35,500 nt of DNA. It comes from Cristatella mucedo (lineage: Eukaryota; Bryozoa; Phylactolaemata; Cristatellidae). Numbering within the stretch: position 1 is the first letter of the stretch; the number at the start of each line of letters is the position of its first letter. The stretch is taken from the NCBI GenBank assembly GCA_009760855.2, contig WPIO01000025.1, positions 3,714,501-3,750,000 on the forward strand, given 5' to 3'. Under the pieces are notes generated by a model, which searched no databases, had not been told where the DNA came from, and was given only the letters and a program-made list of their open reading frames with translations. Shown piece by piece: positions 1-10,481 of the stretch. The position numbers were made by a program, and so were the translations under genes.

Positions 1-394
1 CAGTGCATTTCTACTGGGCAGAGCATGAAAACGTTGCTATAGGGCACGGAAGTGTAGTTTAAAATACGTTGCAGTAATTAACTGCACGGCTCACTGCTGA
101 GCAGCCCCATGGTGATACAGGTATTATAAAATTGCTCGTTCGTCTGGAACTTAAATACCATCGCATTGGCTATAGGGTCCTTCTTCTTGCTATTTCCTTG
201 ATCGGAGCTCTATTCTAATTACAGTTCAAATTACCTCAAACGGCGCATTTTCTTCTCCATCGTTGTGTGCCCGATGGGCTGCCGGCCACACAATCGCCCA
301 GTATGACTTCCATCTCCCGGAAAGCCAATGCAGAGAGTTGAACTCCTGGGAAAACATGGCCACGTGGCCAGGGCAAGCTCTGCTATGCGAACAG
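1..394. other. Upstream intron or flank of peroxidasin
   Basis: No exon can be supported here. A good-looking acceptor (pyrimidine-rich, ending TTACAG at 219-224) is followed by an open frame to about 420, but that frame is +1 relative to the peroxidasin frame and shows no recognisable domain. The stretch is most simply the end of the intron before the first visible peroxidasin exon. Confidence 0.5.
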
Positions 395-3300
395 CGATTC
401 ACTCGAGCTCGTGTTCGATGACGAATCCGTGCGAATTGTAGAGATAAGCATACGAAACATTCTATCCCCCGAACACATTCGGATAATCGCCGAGCTATCT
501 GGCTGCGACGAAAACAAGCCGGTCTCGGTCGACTGCTCGGACCGATGCTTTCACGCCAAGTATCGCACCATCGACGGTACCTGCAACAATCTGGACCATC
601 CGTCGCGGGGTGCATCGCTGACAAGGCTGAATCGCTTCATGCCGCCGTACTACGAGAACAATTTCAACCTGCCTATCGGTGAGCCATTGAATTCGGCTAA
701 ATTCGTTAACTTCTTCTGCCGCTAGCCACTGGCCACTCGAAGGCGACTAGAGCAATCCTGTACCAATGGCTTGTCCTACATATACCAATCCCATACCAAA
801 TCTGCATTCCAGGATGGAACCCATCGAAACTGTACCACGGCTTTCCCAAGCCCAGCGCTCGGCTGGTCTCCACCACCGTGATAGGCGCCAACAAGTTGAC
901 GTACGACAACCTCTACACCCACATGCTGATGCAGTGGGGTCAGTTCCTCGACCACGACCTCGACCTGTCGCCGCAGGCCATCAGCAACGCCCGCTTCGCC
1001 GACGGCCGCGAGTGCAACAGCACGTGCGAGAACCAGCCGCCGTGCTTTCCTGTCATGACGCCGCCGGGCGATCCTCGAATCCAGCACCACCGCTGCATGG
1101 GCGTGACGCGATCGAGCGCCGTCTGTGGCACGGGCGAGACGTCCGTCTTCTACGGCTTTCCGACGCACCGCGAGCAGCTCAACGAGCTCACGGCCTACAT
1201 CGACGCCTCGCAGGTGTACGGCTCGACGCCGGCGCTCGCCAGGCACCTGCGCGACCTCGCCGGCGACGCCGGCCTGCTGCGCTCCGGCCTGACGCTCAGC
1301 CCCAGCAAGCCGCTGCTGCCGTTCAACATCAACGCCAAGATGGACTGCCACATTGATCCGGCGATGAAGCACATACCGTGCTTCCTCGCCGGCGAGATCC
1401 GAGCCAACGAGCAGCTCGGCCTGCTCTCGATGCACACGATATTCGTGCGAGAACACAACCGCCTCGCCGCCGAGCTGGGCCGCATAAATCGGCACTGGGA
1501 CGGCGAAACCGTCTACCAGGAGGCTCGCAAGATCATCGGCGCCGTCATGCAGCACGTCTCGTACGAGCACTGGCTGCCCAAGGCGGTCGGCCAGGTGGGC
1601 ATGCGAATGCTCGGCCCGTACGGCGGATACGATCCGACCGCCGACGCGACGATCATGAACGAGTTCTCGACTGCTGCGTTTCGCTTCGGGCACACGCTCA
1701 TCGACCCCATCATGCGCCGCTTCGACCCGGAAATGCGCGAGATCGCCGCCGGTCACCTGTCGCTTCATCGCGCTTTCTTCTCGCCATTCCGGCTGATTGA
1801 GGAGGGCGGCGTCGATCCCGTACTTCGCGGCCTGTTCGCCCATGCCGGCAAGCTGCCGACGCCGGACAACGTCATGAACCGAGAACTGACAGAGAGGCTG
1901 TTCAAGCTGGCACACGCTCTGGCCCAGGACCTGGCCTCGCTCAACATTCAGCGAGGTAGAGACCACGGCCTGCCACCCTACAACGACGTCCGCGAGAAGT
2001 GCGGCCTTGGCCGCGCCCAGACGTTCGAAGACCTGGCAAAAGAGATCACGGACGTCGACGTTCGCCGAAAGCTGTCCGAACTGTACGGACATCCAGGTAT
2101 CCCGTCCATTGTGCACGTGTCTGTTGCCGCTCTGTCTATCGGTCACCTGTTTTTCTTCCTTTGTGACAGCTTGCGTGCCGCTGCGTATTTTCTATTGCAT
2201 TCTATTTGGTCCTTGGCGCTAGTGACAGCAGCAATACCCGAAAGACCGCAATGCATCTCTTCAATATCCCTTTCAATTCCATCACGTGGTGGCTTTTCGG
2301 ACTCGCTAGCATTGTGGGTCAACCTTCGGTTAAACCCACGGTGGAGGTTTGGCTTGCTGAATATTTGGTGAATATCTGCGAATGCTTTCCCACGATGTCT
2401 GTGTTCCCCCGGCCCGTCCCGTCCCGTGAATGCTCTGCGATGGCAAGCTCGAGCTCTTGGCTCAGCCGCTTGACAGCCGCATGACCAAACAAAAATTTGT
2501 ATCCGACTTGGCTGTCGCTCGGATCCTGACCGCTGACCTCCTCTTTCAGGCAACGTTGACCTGTTCGTCGGCGCGGCCTTGGAGAAAATGGTTGAAGGAT
2601 CACGCATGGGCCCGACGTTTATGTGCATAATAGTAGAGCAATTTAGGCGACTGCGCAGTGGCGACAGGTAAATGCACCGCTGGAGACGAAGCTCGACTAC
2701 CGTTTCGCGTTTATTGTGGTACGCGATCCATTTCAAACAATCTGTCTGAGAACGTCAGGCAATCACTTGCAACAACGAACTACGCTTCGTCTGTACCACT
2801 CTGTGCAAAAGCCGCTTAATGTTTTGGCACTCGTGTTAAAAAAGGGTCTTTAGTGCTGAATAAAGCGGGTCCTCTAAAAAGCAGTCACAGCTGCCCGAGC
2901 AGCTCGCTGTAGCTTCGCTGTAAGCTTGGGTGTGAAAGCATTTTAACATTCGGGGGGAGGGCGTGGGGTGCAGAATTTGATGGCACGAACACTGGGCTCG
3001 GAGGATCAAGTCCCAGCTAACGAAGTACTGTCAACGGTCGAATGATAAGCACCGGTAGGGTGTTCTTACCAAATAGCCAGGCTGCTCCCATGAGCGCATT
3101 TCCGCTAAAGCGCCTGCGGAGGGGGGGAGGCGACTGAGCGACGGATCGCCAGCGTCAGTACTCAGTACGCTGCCTGGCATCAGGACTCGGACGCGTATGC
3201 GAGAGCTGCTTTGTCACCTTGCCACTTCCGGTCCATCGGTCCAAGAGGGCCCAACCGTGGAACAGGTTAAAGATTCAGTCACCCTTCAAAGATCAAGTCG

Positions 3301-4525
3301 GTTCGAGTGAAGACGTGCTCTTTCCTATTGTTTGCCTTTTAGACCATGCTCACTGGTTTGCGGCAGCAATGGTTCCGTCTGCAATCGCAGGCGGAAGTAC
3401 TTTCTTGTTGCCGCAGTAGCTGTTGCACAAACCGTCGTTTTAGTCACTCTTGTGCTTCAAATGATTAGCTTGTGCGGCTGCTTCTTGTCCTAGGTTCTTT
3501 TACGAGAAGCCTGGCGTTTTCTCACCCGAGCAGCTTGCAGAGATTAAGAAAGCGTCCTTGTCACGGATCTTGTGTGACAGTGGTGATAATATCACACTGG
3601 TTCCGCCTGACGTGTTTCTGCTTGCCGCTTTCCCCAAAGGATATGTGCGCTGCGATTCGAAGACGGCGGTTCCAGGAATCGACCTACGAGTCTGGTCGGA
3701 ATGCTGCGAAGGTGAGCAGCGCTGCGCTGAGTGCCGAGTTGGTTGAGGCTTAAGTCGCTGTATTCATTTTTCAATGGCAATTTCAACCGATGGGTGATGC
3801 TGCGCTGCTTTAGCTAGACAAGAACGTGCCTACGTAGGTCGGCTTTGCTATAGCGTGTTTAGATGGGGTTCTCGGTGCTAGGTAGCGCCTGGATTGCATT
3901 GCATTGCCTTGAAATTGCGGCTGCTGCCGACTTCGACAAGCCGTGCCATGCACTTGGCGGGCGAATATACCGACCCTGAATACGCTTTCATACGATTCCC
4001 TAACCCGAAACATTCTTAATCTGCACCTGTACTCTTGTGCACCTGTACAAATACATTCTTCTTTTAATTACTCGTGACGTGAGTGTCAGTCTTCCAAAAG
4101 CAGCGGTGGTGAGGGTAGCGTGTCTTCTTGCCACCCAGGCTGTCGAAAGAACAACGCTGGAGTATCGAACGCTGCCGCCGCCTCTGCGACAAGGCGGCGC
4201 CGATCAGTCGAACCGCATTCACAGTATAGTGCTCGCGATGCCGCCCTGACAATTGACGTCGAGACAAGGATTCAAGGCTTGGAAGATGCCATCGTACTGT
4301 ATAAGGCAACTGTCGACCGGCTGGTTAAGAAGGTAGGTCAATGTCAACGCTATAAGTGAAGCCGTAGCGGGTGAATGTAACTTGCGAAAACAATCGTTAG
4401 GCCAGCGGTGCAATATGATTTGAGTGCATGCATCAGTGCTCTCACTTTTTTTGTAGCTCGAAATGCTAGAGAAAAGTGCTGGAAATCAGCAGATGAACTC
4501 GACTAATGCCGCTCATGCTGAATAG
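395..4525 (+). CDS. PXDN: Peroxidasin, 3' portion (haem peroxidase domain, six exons)
   Basis: Peroxidasins are secreted haem peroxidases that use H2O2 and bromide to form sulfilimine crosslinks in collagen IV of basement membranes. Exons: ~395-678, 813-2096, 2550-2667, 3494-3711, 4139-4332, 4457-4525. Every intron is GT...AG and every phase matches (1,1,2,1,0). The assembled protein matches the animal peroxidase domain end to end. [12 protein letters not shown] carries the haem-linked Asp (950-952) and distal His (953-955); VREHNR carries the catalytic Arg and haem-linked Glu (1448-1453); RFGHTL carries the proximal His (1691-1693); [11 protein letters not shown] follows. The 5' start is partial: the frame is open from 342 and no initiator ATG is visible, so the exact acceptor (371, 377, 394 or 407) is uncertain. 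LRR and Ig exons expected in peroxidasin must lie upstream of the window. After the peroxidase domain comes a basic linker and a short helical segment, then a stop. No von Willebrand C domain is encoded before the stop. All catalytic residues are intact, so this looks like an active gene. Confidence 0.95.
813..2096 (+). CDS. PXDN: Peroxidasin exon 2, catalytic core
   Basis: This 1284-nt exon holds nearly the whole haem-binding core. It opens with acceptor CATTCCAG; its first two bases complete a glycine codon split with the previous exon (donor at 679). It closes with CCAG|GTATCC. It is much more GC-rich than the surrounding introns, with many codons ending in C or G. That high GC also opens a long antisense frame over it (776-2146), which is a shadow. 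Confidence 0.93.
2668..3493 (+). other. Peroxidasin intron 3
   Basis: The donor is CAG|GTAAAT and the acceptor GTCCTAG. No second coding unit is visible. A tRNA-like stretch at about 2978-3015 has a GGATCAAGTCCC B-box-like core and may be a decayed SINE, but the A box is unconvincing. Confidence 0.5.
4139..4525 (+). CDS. PXDN: Peroxidasin C-terminal exons, predicted helical tail
   Basis: Exon 5 (4139-4332) continues from the ECCEG of exon 4 into a CRKNN motif, an Ala/Arg-rich linker and an amphipathic helix ([16 protein letters not shown]...) at the place where vertebrate peroxidasin has its oligomerising coiled coil. Exon 6 (4457-4525) adds 22 residues beginning [12 protein letters not shown] and ends in TAG. 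The acceptor CTTTTTTTGTAG at 4445-4456 is strong and the phase is 0, so this stop is likely to be the real end. Confidence 0.8.
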
Positions 4526-5029
4526 CAATGAAGACAGCCACTTCTTTGAGGTATCATTTCGCAGCTAGTGATCGAAAGAGTAAATGTGACGCGTTGCGGC
4601 ACTCAATTACTCGGCTTTGCAATGACGCAATACAAGTAGAAGCTCTTAGACCGCTCTTGCGGCGGCTTCTTGCATTTACGTGCGTTCTTCTTCTCGCGAA
4701 CGCACGCAGCGCACGCTCTCGTCTATTGTACAGACTTTGGCCAAGACTAGAGAGAGCTAACCAACTCGGCATGTGTCTGAGCGAGGCAGACGGGAGCACG
4801 TGCTTCCGATACAAGTTGAAAACATTTCCTCAGACCAAGACCTGCTTTGGCGACGACCGAAAGCGGTCAGCCGCTCGACACTGCTGTGCTATGGTCAGCT
4901 CCTCTGGCGCTGGTTCTGAAGGTCTCCACCTCCTCATCCAACAACAACAATAACAACTACTACTACTACGATGTGTGCTCAGATTTTAGATAGCATCGAC
5001 TACGGCACAATCCATAGTTTGTCTTATCG

Positions 5030-5035
5030 AATAAA
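5030..5035 (+). promoter_or_regulatory. PXDN: Poly(A) signal AATAAA of peroxidasin
   Basis: AATAAA lies 505 nt after the stop codon, giving a 3' UTR of roughly 530 nt. I see no earlier AATAAA between the stop and this site. Confidence 0.6.
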
Positions 5036-5059
5036 GATGTTGGATTCAATTATGAACTT

Positions 5060-6780
5060 CTTTTAAGACAGTTTGTCCGAGAACAGGTAATTGCAAGCTT
5101 GATCTCGATCGCAGTATTCGTTCCTATTTGTTGAATAGGCGCAGGCCTGCAAGCGCAGCCCCAACAGTGCTTGTTGCATTCTCGTTGTGACCGCCGAGAA
5201 ACCTAATCTAGCCGGGCATAGGAGGCACAGGCCAATCTTTCACAGCCAGGAATCGCAGATTAGATGCAAACATAACGAACCACACATCGTCAGTTCTCGT
5301 AGCTAAGGAGCTGTCGTTTGATAGAGTGATATTTGCCGAAGCCCTGAGGCAGGAAAAGTGTTATTACACGACGAGCAGCTTGCAACGTTTAGTTAATGGG
5401 ATGAGCCAGCGATCGTGGGGGGATGGATGTCAGTTAGAATCAGACTACAATCAGTCTAAGCAAAGCGCTAGCTTCCTTACAGCATCCTCTAAGGCGTTGT
5501 AGCAGCAGGCAAGTAATGACATGCATATTAAAAATATCGCGTCTATATTTTTCTCGACACCGTCGGCCTGACTGCTCCTAAAATTTAGTACATTAAGGCT
5601 CTTATCGGGACTTAATGGCTTGGACAGACCAATGGCCTCTAAGTCGGTGGGTGAAATTGATCCACACTTCGATCCACAGCATATCCAAGATCCTGCCACT
5701 AGGGATGGCCCACGCCTGTACAATTCTCCAGCTCCTGGGAGACAAAACAGTATCAACATGGGCTATTTCTTCGAAGGTTCCTTGCTCTGCGTAGTTGAGA
5801 GCTACTAGGTGGGTGTGACCCTTATTTGGCAGTATTTCCCGTGGCGTCGGATTGGCTGTTCTTCTGCCTGATCGACAATTTCTCCTCGACACCGGAAGGC
5901 AGCTCCGGCTTAACGGACCCATTAATTTCGTTTGGCGGCAACACCATCAATTAATAAAACAATTCGAGTGAAAATTAGCGTTTAATCGACACACACGGTT
6001 CAGCGTTTGCTATTCTACTTCCGGTCCAATTCAGCACGCGGACGTTAAAGTACTTGGCTTATGAAATTAGAACCTCTGGAAATCTCACAATGCACGGCTG
6101 GTATACTGCAGTACGAACGTCTGCTAATGTTAATAACAAAAAATATTTGTAACAATTACCAAATTCCTTGAAATTACCAGCCGTGAAGTGGCAGAGTGCT
6201 GGGAACAACCTAGCGAGAGAATCAGTGGCGGAGTGACGCCGGCGAGTCGCCGTTTAGTTTGTCGAGTCGCCGCTTAGCCAAGCCGCTGGAAGCCCACAGC
6301 TCCACCCCACCCCCTGTAGTAGCCACCAAGCGTCTTGGCAGGGGCCACGGCCTACCATTTATAGTGAGGCGGCTATCACTTCTTTCTTCGACGGCACTGT
6401 GCAGGCTTAGGGGCGTGCCTTTGATGTGTACCTCGAGTAAGCTTTTAGAAGGGGCTACCCGTGTTCTAAAGGAGGTGATAACATTTTTAGAGCGGCTATT
6501 TCAAAATACGTCGCCGCCAGCGGCCATTTTCCTTCGATATGAGTCTTACAATAGATTAGCGTGATCGAGTGGAGAAAGATCCCGTAAGATCTAGACGAGC
6601 GCTCTGCCGAGTGCCGCTGCCGATTGGTCTCTGTTAGATCAATCGCTAGTTCCATCGCATGGTGCTTAAAGTCTCGGCTTTAAATATTTCTGCTTATAAG
6701 CCATATTTGAATCCTGATGAATCGATGCTTGAGTGACCGTAGTCGAGCGGATTTAGATTGGCTAAAAAATAAATGGTCCA
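5060..6780. other. Intergenic stretch without a supported gene
   Basis: Short open frames exist on both strands around 5600-5920, but none has a recognisable domain or convincing splice context. A short direct repeat of GAGTCGCCG(C/T)TTAG occurs at about 6244-6279. Nothing else is supported. Confidence 0.4.
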
Positions 6781-7045
6781 TCTCTAACGATATCCATCTC
6801 TTCTGACCACAACTGGCACTGCACTGCAATAGCTTAGGTCTTATCTCAGTGAGAGACTCCAGAGCATCGATGTAAACGGGCAGAAGTTATTCAAGGAAAC
6901 TCTTATACTCGGGGTACCCCGGGCCTCTGCGATTGGGCCATTTCTTTTCGCAATTTAGACTCTCCCTCTTGTCGACAAAATCGCCTAGCACAATATAGGC
7001 TTTCACTTCAATGCAGAAAAAACACTGCTGTGTCTATGCTTTGAT
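6780..7045 (+). mobile_element. LINE reverse-transcriptase core remnant
   Basis: The frame starting AGG at 6836 reads SYLSERLQSIDVNG, then LGVPRASAIGPFLFAI, then HFNAEKT. These correspond in order to the reverse-transcriptase motifs of CR1/L2-type LINEs (SYLS...V.VNG, GVPQGSVLGPLLF, F.ADDT). Two in-frame stops and loss of the catalytic DD pair show that the copy is dead. No 5' or 3' end of this element is recognisable. Confidence 0.75.
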
Positions 7046-7344
7046 TCCTTCCAGCATTCAAGTGTGCCGAACTTTTTCAGATCTCTTGCTGCATATATTG
7101 CTGAAATTACAATTTGAATAGCAGCAAACTTTCTCAAATTAAATTATGATAAAACCAACTAATTATTCACGGAAAAACCTAGTGCGACCCAGAAATGGGA
7201 AAGCTTATGCATTCCAAAAAATGGGATCTGTTACCATATCTCTTGCAGCATCTGCACAAAAACTTTTAGTGTCATTTTCCAAAGTGACTTTGCCATAGAT
7301 GACTACTTCAGCTCCATAATAAAGTCTGCCTACTTTTAGCTACA

Positions 7345-7950
7345 CAATAATAATAATAATAGCACACTTGACAAAGCGCCCTCAGAGAACTCAATCTCTC
7401 TCTAGGTGCTTTACCTTTGCTGCAAAGAGAGCATGATTGAATGGTTAGTAGTAAATAAATAAACAAAAAGAATAACATAGTTAGGGACGACATGCCCAGG
7501 GTCAACATGCAAGTGTGGTTAGTAGCAGCATGCACAGTGTCAGCACGCATGACCACATAAAGAACATATCACACGGACCCACTAAATGCTGTCCTAAATA
7601 GGTGCGTTTTAATTTATTTTTAAATGTGGTCAAGTCAGGAGATGTAGTGATAAAAGTCGGGAGTGAGTTCCATGCTTTGGGAGCGTAAGAACAAAAGACG
7701 CGACCTCTAAAGGATTTGAGGTTTGTACGAAGTATAACTAAACAGATAGATTCCGAAAAGCGGGTGGCACAAAACTTAGCCTGGTGGGGAAGTAGATCAC
7801 TGTAGATCACAGTAGGTTGGCTGGAACTAAAGAATGAAGGGACCTGAAAGTGAGTGACAAAACCTTGAAGTCGACTCGTAGCCAGTGCAGGTCGGCGAGA
7901 AGTGGTGTAATGTGGCAACTGCGACTCTTACGACAGAAAAGCCCAGCTAT
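7345..7950 (-). mobile_element. 5'-truncated LINE, 3' end with reverse-transcriptase C-terminus and shared tail
   Basis: Read on the minus strand, the element starts near 7950 in the reverse-transcriptase C-terminal region. It contains the typical FCSYAPKAWNSLP...LTTFKNKLKRTYL motif (about 7615-7710), a short 3' UTR, and the shared tail: a GCACC...GGGCGCTTT stem-loop and (ATT)n at 7346-7361. The 3' UTR is clearly related to the copies at 14.8-15.0 kb and 19.8-19.98 kb. The closest clades by motif are CR1/L2-like; assignment to one family is inference. Confidence 0.8.
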
Positions 7951-8430
7951 TGTAAAATGTCGGGCCTGCTTATACAGGAACATCAGACCCCTCTTGGTCC
8001 ATGCATTTGCTACATCCCGACTGGGCTACTTAAACTTACTACTTCCAGCCTGTGCAATTGGGCGCTTGCAGTTAGTGAAACACTCTGCAGCTAAGGTTGC
8101 CTATCGCGAGCGTCGCAGTTACCTCGTTACACCACTTCTCACCGACCTGCACTGGCACCACATCGCACCGACTTCGTAGTTTTATCACTCACTTTTAGAT
8201 TCCATAAATCTCTAGCCCCAGCCTACCTCTAAGAATTACTTCTCAATCAGGCTTAGCATTTTCTCTTCTGACTCATCATACTCATCTGTGCTCGAACAAA
8301 CCTCACATCCTACGGAGACCGCGCCCTTAGTTCGCATGCTCGCAAATACTGGAACTCTCTACCGACTGACTTCAGACATTCTTGACTTGCTGTCATTCAA
8401 AAGCAGCTAAAAACATTTGCTGCTCACAGC
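7950..8430 (+). mobile_element. LINE reverse-transcriptase C-terminal remnant
   Basis: The plus strand reads VHAFATSRLGYLNLLL then IGRLQLVKHSAAKVAYRERRS, matching the LINE motif VHAFVTSRLDYCNSLL...RLQLVQNSAARLV. After a stop at about 8177 it continues in shifted frames toward a RMLANTGTLYRLT...SFKSS region corresponding to AP..WNSLP...FKS.LK. It lies head to head with the minus-strand LINE before it. No (ATT)n tail is retained. Confidence 0.7.
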
Positions 8431-8519
8431 ATTCGCTGGGTCCTTGTGACTCGTCGTTGGTCGTTGCTTATGAGTTTTGAAACGGCACATTTTATTGCTA
8501 ACCACGTTGAAATGCTTCC

Positions 8520-8601
8520 CAGAGAGAGAGAGGGACAGACATAGGTAGAGAGGTAGAGAGAGAGAGAGAGAGGGAGAGGGAGAGAGAAAGAAAGAGGGAG
8601 A

Positions 8602-8663
<62 letters not shown>

Positions 8664-8667
8664 GAGA
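8520..8667 (+). repeat. (GA)n microsatellite
   Basis: An interrupted purine tract begins at 8520 and becomes a pure (AG) run at about 8610-8660. Ser/Leu repeat frames across it are artefacts of the dinucleotide. Confidence 0.97.
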
Positions 8668-8883
8668 TTTAGTTTTGTGAGGGGGCACAATACAAAACTC
8701 ATTGCTTTTATGATATTTATTATTTTCACGATACACTGTATCTCTCCTCTCTATACGTCCCTCTTCCGTTCGCCATCTTCTCTTTCCTGCCCTAAACCAC
8801 TTTCTCCCTCTCAAGCTCTCTCTCACTCTACCCATGCCTCTGATTCTAGCTCTCTTGCTCGCATGCACTCTCATACAAGCACA

Positions 8884-8940
8884 AAACACACACACGTACA
8901 AATACACACACACACACGCGCGCGCGCACACACGCGCGCT
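8884..8940 (+). repeat. (CA)n/(CG)n microsatellite
   Basis: Alternating CA repeats pass into CGCGCGCG and back to CA. The purine-pyrimidine alternation could adopt Z-form DNA. Confidence 0.9.
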
Positions 8941-8955
8941 GGCGAACCCACACAT

Positions 8956-9028
8956 TGTTTCTCTCCCCCTCTCCTTCTGTCTGTCTGTGTGCCTTTCTCT
9001 CTATATCTTGGTCGCTCTCTCTTCTTCT

Positions 9029-9076
<48 letters not shown>

Positions 9077-9178
9077 GCCTCTATCTCTCCCTTTGTCTCT
9101 TTGTCTCTCTCTCTCTTTCTCTCCGTGTTTCTTTTGCCTTCTGTCTCTTTACTTCTGCCTCTGTCTCTGTCTCTATCT
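8956..9178 (+). repeat. (CT)n microsatellite and flanking pyrimidine tract
   Basis: A CTT run leads into pure (CT)n at about 9033-9073, followed by imperfect CT-rich sequence to 9178. It is complementary to the (GA)n 400 bp upstream. Confidence 0.95.
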
Positions 9179-9289
9179 GATGGTAGGTGGAGGGCCGGCG
9201 GTGACGGAGCTATTTAATTCGTTTGCGGAATATTTTTAAACTTATGTTAATGGGCAGCGGAAGTACTAAATCCTTTCTTTAAAGTCTAT

Positions 9290-9357
9290 TTAAAGTGCCA
9301 CTGAAGAGATCATGTTCACTGAGGGCGCTATAAAATGTATTATTATTATTATTATCG
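9290..9357 (+). mobile_element. LINE/SINE 3' tail copy
   Basis: Only the terminal stem-loop remains (AAAGTGCC ... GAGGGCGCTAT), then TGTATT and (ATT)n at about 9340-9356. The C-to-T change in the 5' stem still pairs as a G-T wobble. Confidence 0.65.
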
Positions 9358-9648
9358 TCGAAACTGTACTGCAGCTTGCACACATCGCTCTTCCTCATTC
9401 TACTCAGCACACCTTATTACATCCGCAGGCGCTAGCGTTAGTAAGTAGCCATACAAAACACCTGACCAGTACTTAATAGCGGCCAACTACGTATATTTTC
9501 AATACGACCTAACCGCGATGGGTAGAGAGGCCTTCACTTGCAAAGCGCTGAATACAACGAAACTCGTCCCACTTTAGTAGCATCGTTTTTTAAGCAGCTT
9601 AACTGAGTTTTCGATGTAGCTTCTATGCGGAGAACGACTTCTCTTGAA

Positions 9649-9795
<147 letters not shown>

Positions 9796-9815
9796 CGTGT
9801 TGTACTGTGGGAAAT

Positions 9816-9998
9816 GAGCCGTGATGGCACACTAGGTAAGGCGGTTGCTTTCACGACCTCGGTCCCGAGGTCATGGGTTCGATTCCTGTGGTGGGCGATC
9901 CTGTATCGCCATTGCAAGCGGTGTGATAGCCATAAAGGCTCTTCTGTCGCTATACAAAAAAGAGGCTGTTTAAGCAGCTAGGATTTATTTATTTATTA
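9816..9998 (+). mobile_element. tRNA-derived SINE
   Basis: A polymerase III A box (TGGCACACTAGG, 9825-9836) and a perfect B box (GGTTCGATTCC, 9876-9886) are spaced as in a tRNA. A non-tRNA body follows and ends in an ATTT-rich tail at about 9983-9998. The element ends about 125 bp before the mL52 start codon, so its own promoter points into that gene. The parent tRNA is not identified. Confidence 0.75.
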
Positions 9999-10078
9999 TA
10001 GGAGCGGGCAACACCTGCTGTGCCCCGCCCATACCGTCCTGGCGTCAGATCCTTCTTTGGTGGCGGAGGTAATCAATC

Positions 10079-10087
10079 ACTTCCGCT
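10079..10087 (+). promoter_or_regulatory. ETS/NRF-2-like motif upstream of mL52
   Basis: ACTTCCGCT lies 35 bp before the mL52 ATG, within a CpG-rich stretch. ETS-type sites are common in promoters of nuclear genes for mitochondrial ribosomes. Function here is inferred from motif and position only. Confidence 0.35.
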
Positions 10088-10121
10088 AAGAAGTCGGAGC
10101 TCGCTCGCTTCCGACTGCACG

Positions 10122-10481
10122 ATGGCTTCGTCCGCGGTTTTCCTGCCGGCCGCCATGTACGCAAGACCGTCGCTACTAATTTTGATGCACACGAGATTTT
10201 TTCACGGTTCGTCGCCTCTCTTGACAAAGTACAAGAAGAAGTCATACAACTGGTACAAAACTTCAGAATACGAACAGTACCGGTTATCGCGCGGACTCGC
10301 TCGCAGCGGTACAGAATACGGACCTCTGGTGGACCTGCCTGATTGGTCTTACGCTGACGGTCGCCCAGGGTACATTGGATACGGACAGAAGCGGAGGGCG
10401 AGCGAGCGCCTCGCGCTCGCCAGTCGAGTAGCGCAGCTTTCAGCGGAGCTGGACGCGTCGAAGCAGCAGCACGGCAAGTGA
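10122..10481 (+). CDS. MRPL52: Mitochondrial ribosomal protein mL52
   Basis: The 119-residue protein is a component of the large subunit of the mitochondrial ribosome. Its family signature is unmistakable: [11 protein letters not shown] followed by [18 protein letters not shown] (residues ~56-84), then the basic helical segment [23 protein letters not shown]. The first ~35 residues are rich in Ala, Arg, Ser and hydrophobics and lack acids, as expected of a mitochondrial import presequence. I chose the ATG at 10122; the next in-frame ATG is at 10155. The frame is also open upstream but has no earlier ATG. The length is close to known mL52 proteins and the C-terminus is short. There is no intron. 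No AATAAA is obvious in the next 300 bp. A retrocopy is possible, but the intact frame and promoter-like CpG-rich upstream favour a functional gene. Confidence 0.92.
   Translation: MASSAVFLPAAMYARPSLLILMHTRFFHGSSPLLTKYKKKSYNWYKTSEYEQYRLSRGLARSGTEYGPLVDLPDWSYADGRPGYIGYGQKRRASERLALASRVAQLSAELDASKQQHGK

Noticed and set aside
225-420. Extra peroxidasin exon after the TTACAG acceptor
   Set aside because: The open frame there is out of frame with the peroxidasin exon it runs into and resembles neither an Ig nor an LRR domain.
411-725. A gene starting with GTG at 411 and ending at 725
   Set aside because: It is an internal peroxidasin exon; the codons after the 679 donor are intron.
776-2146. 456-codon open frame on the minus strand
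   Set aside because: It is antisense to the peroxidasin core exon, arises from GC-rich codons there, and has no recognisable domain.
5602-5922. Open frames on both strands at 5.6-5.9 kb
   Set aside because: No domain, no splice context and no link to peroxidasin, whose poly(A) signal lies before it.
8407-9239. Long Ser/Leu-repeat proteins on both strands
   Set aside because: They are translations of (GA)n, (CT)n and (CA)n microsatellites.
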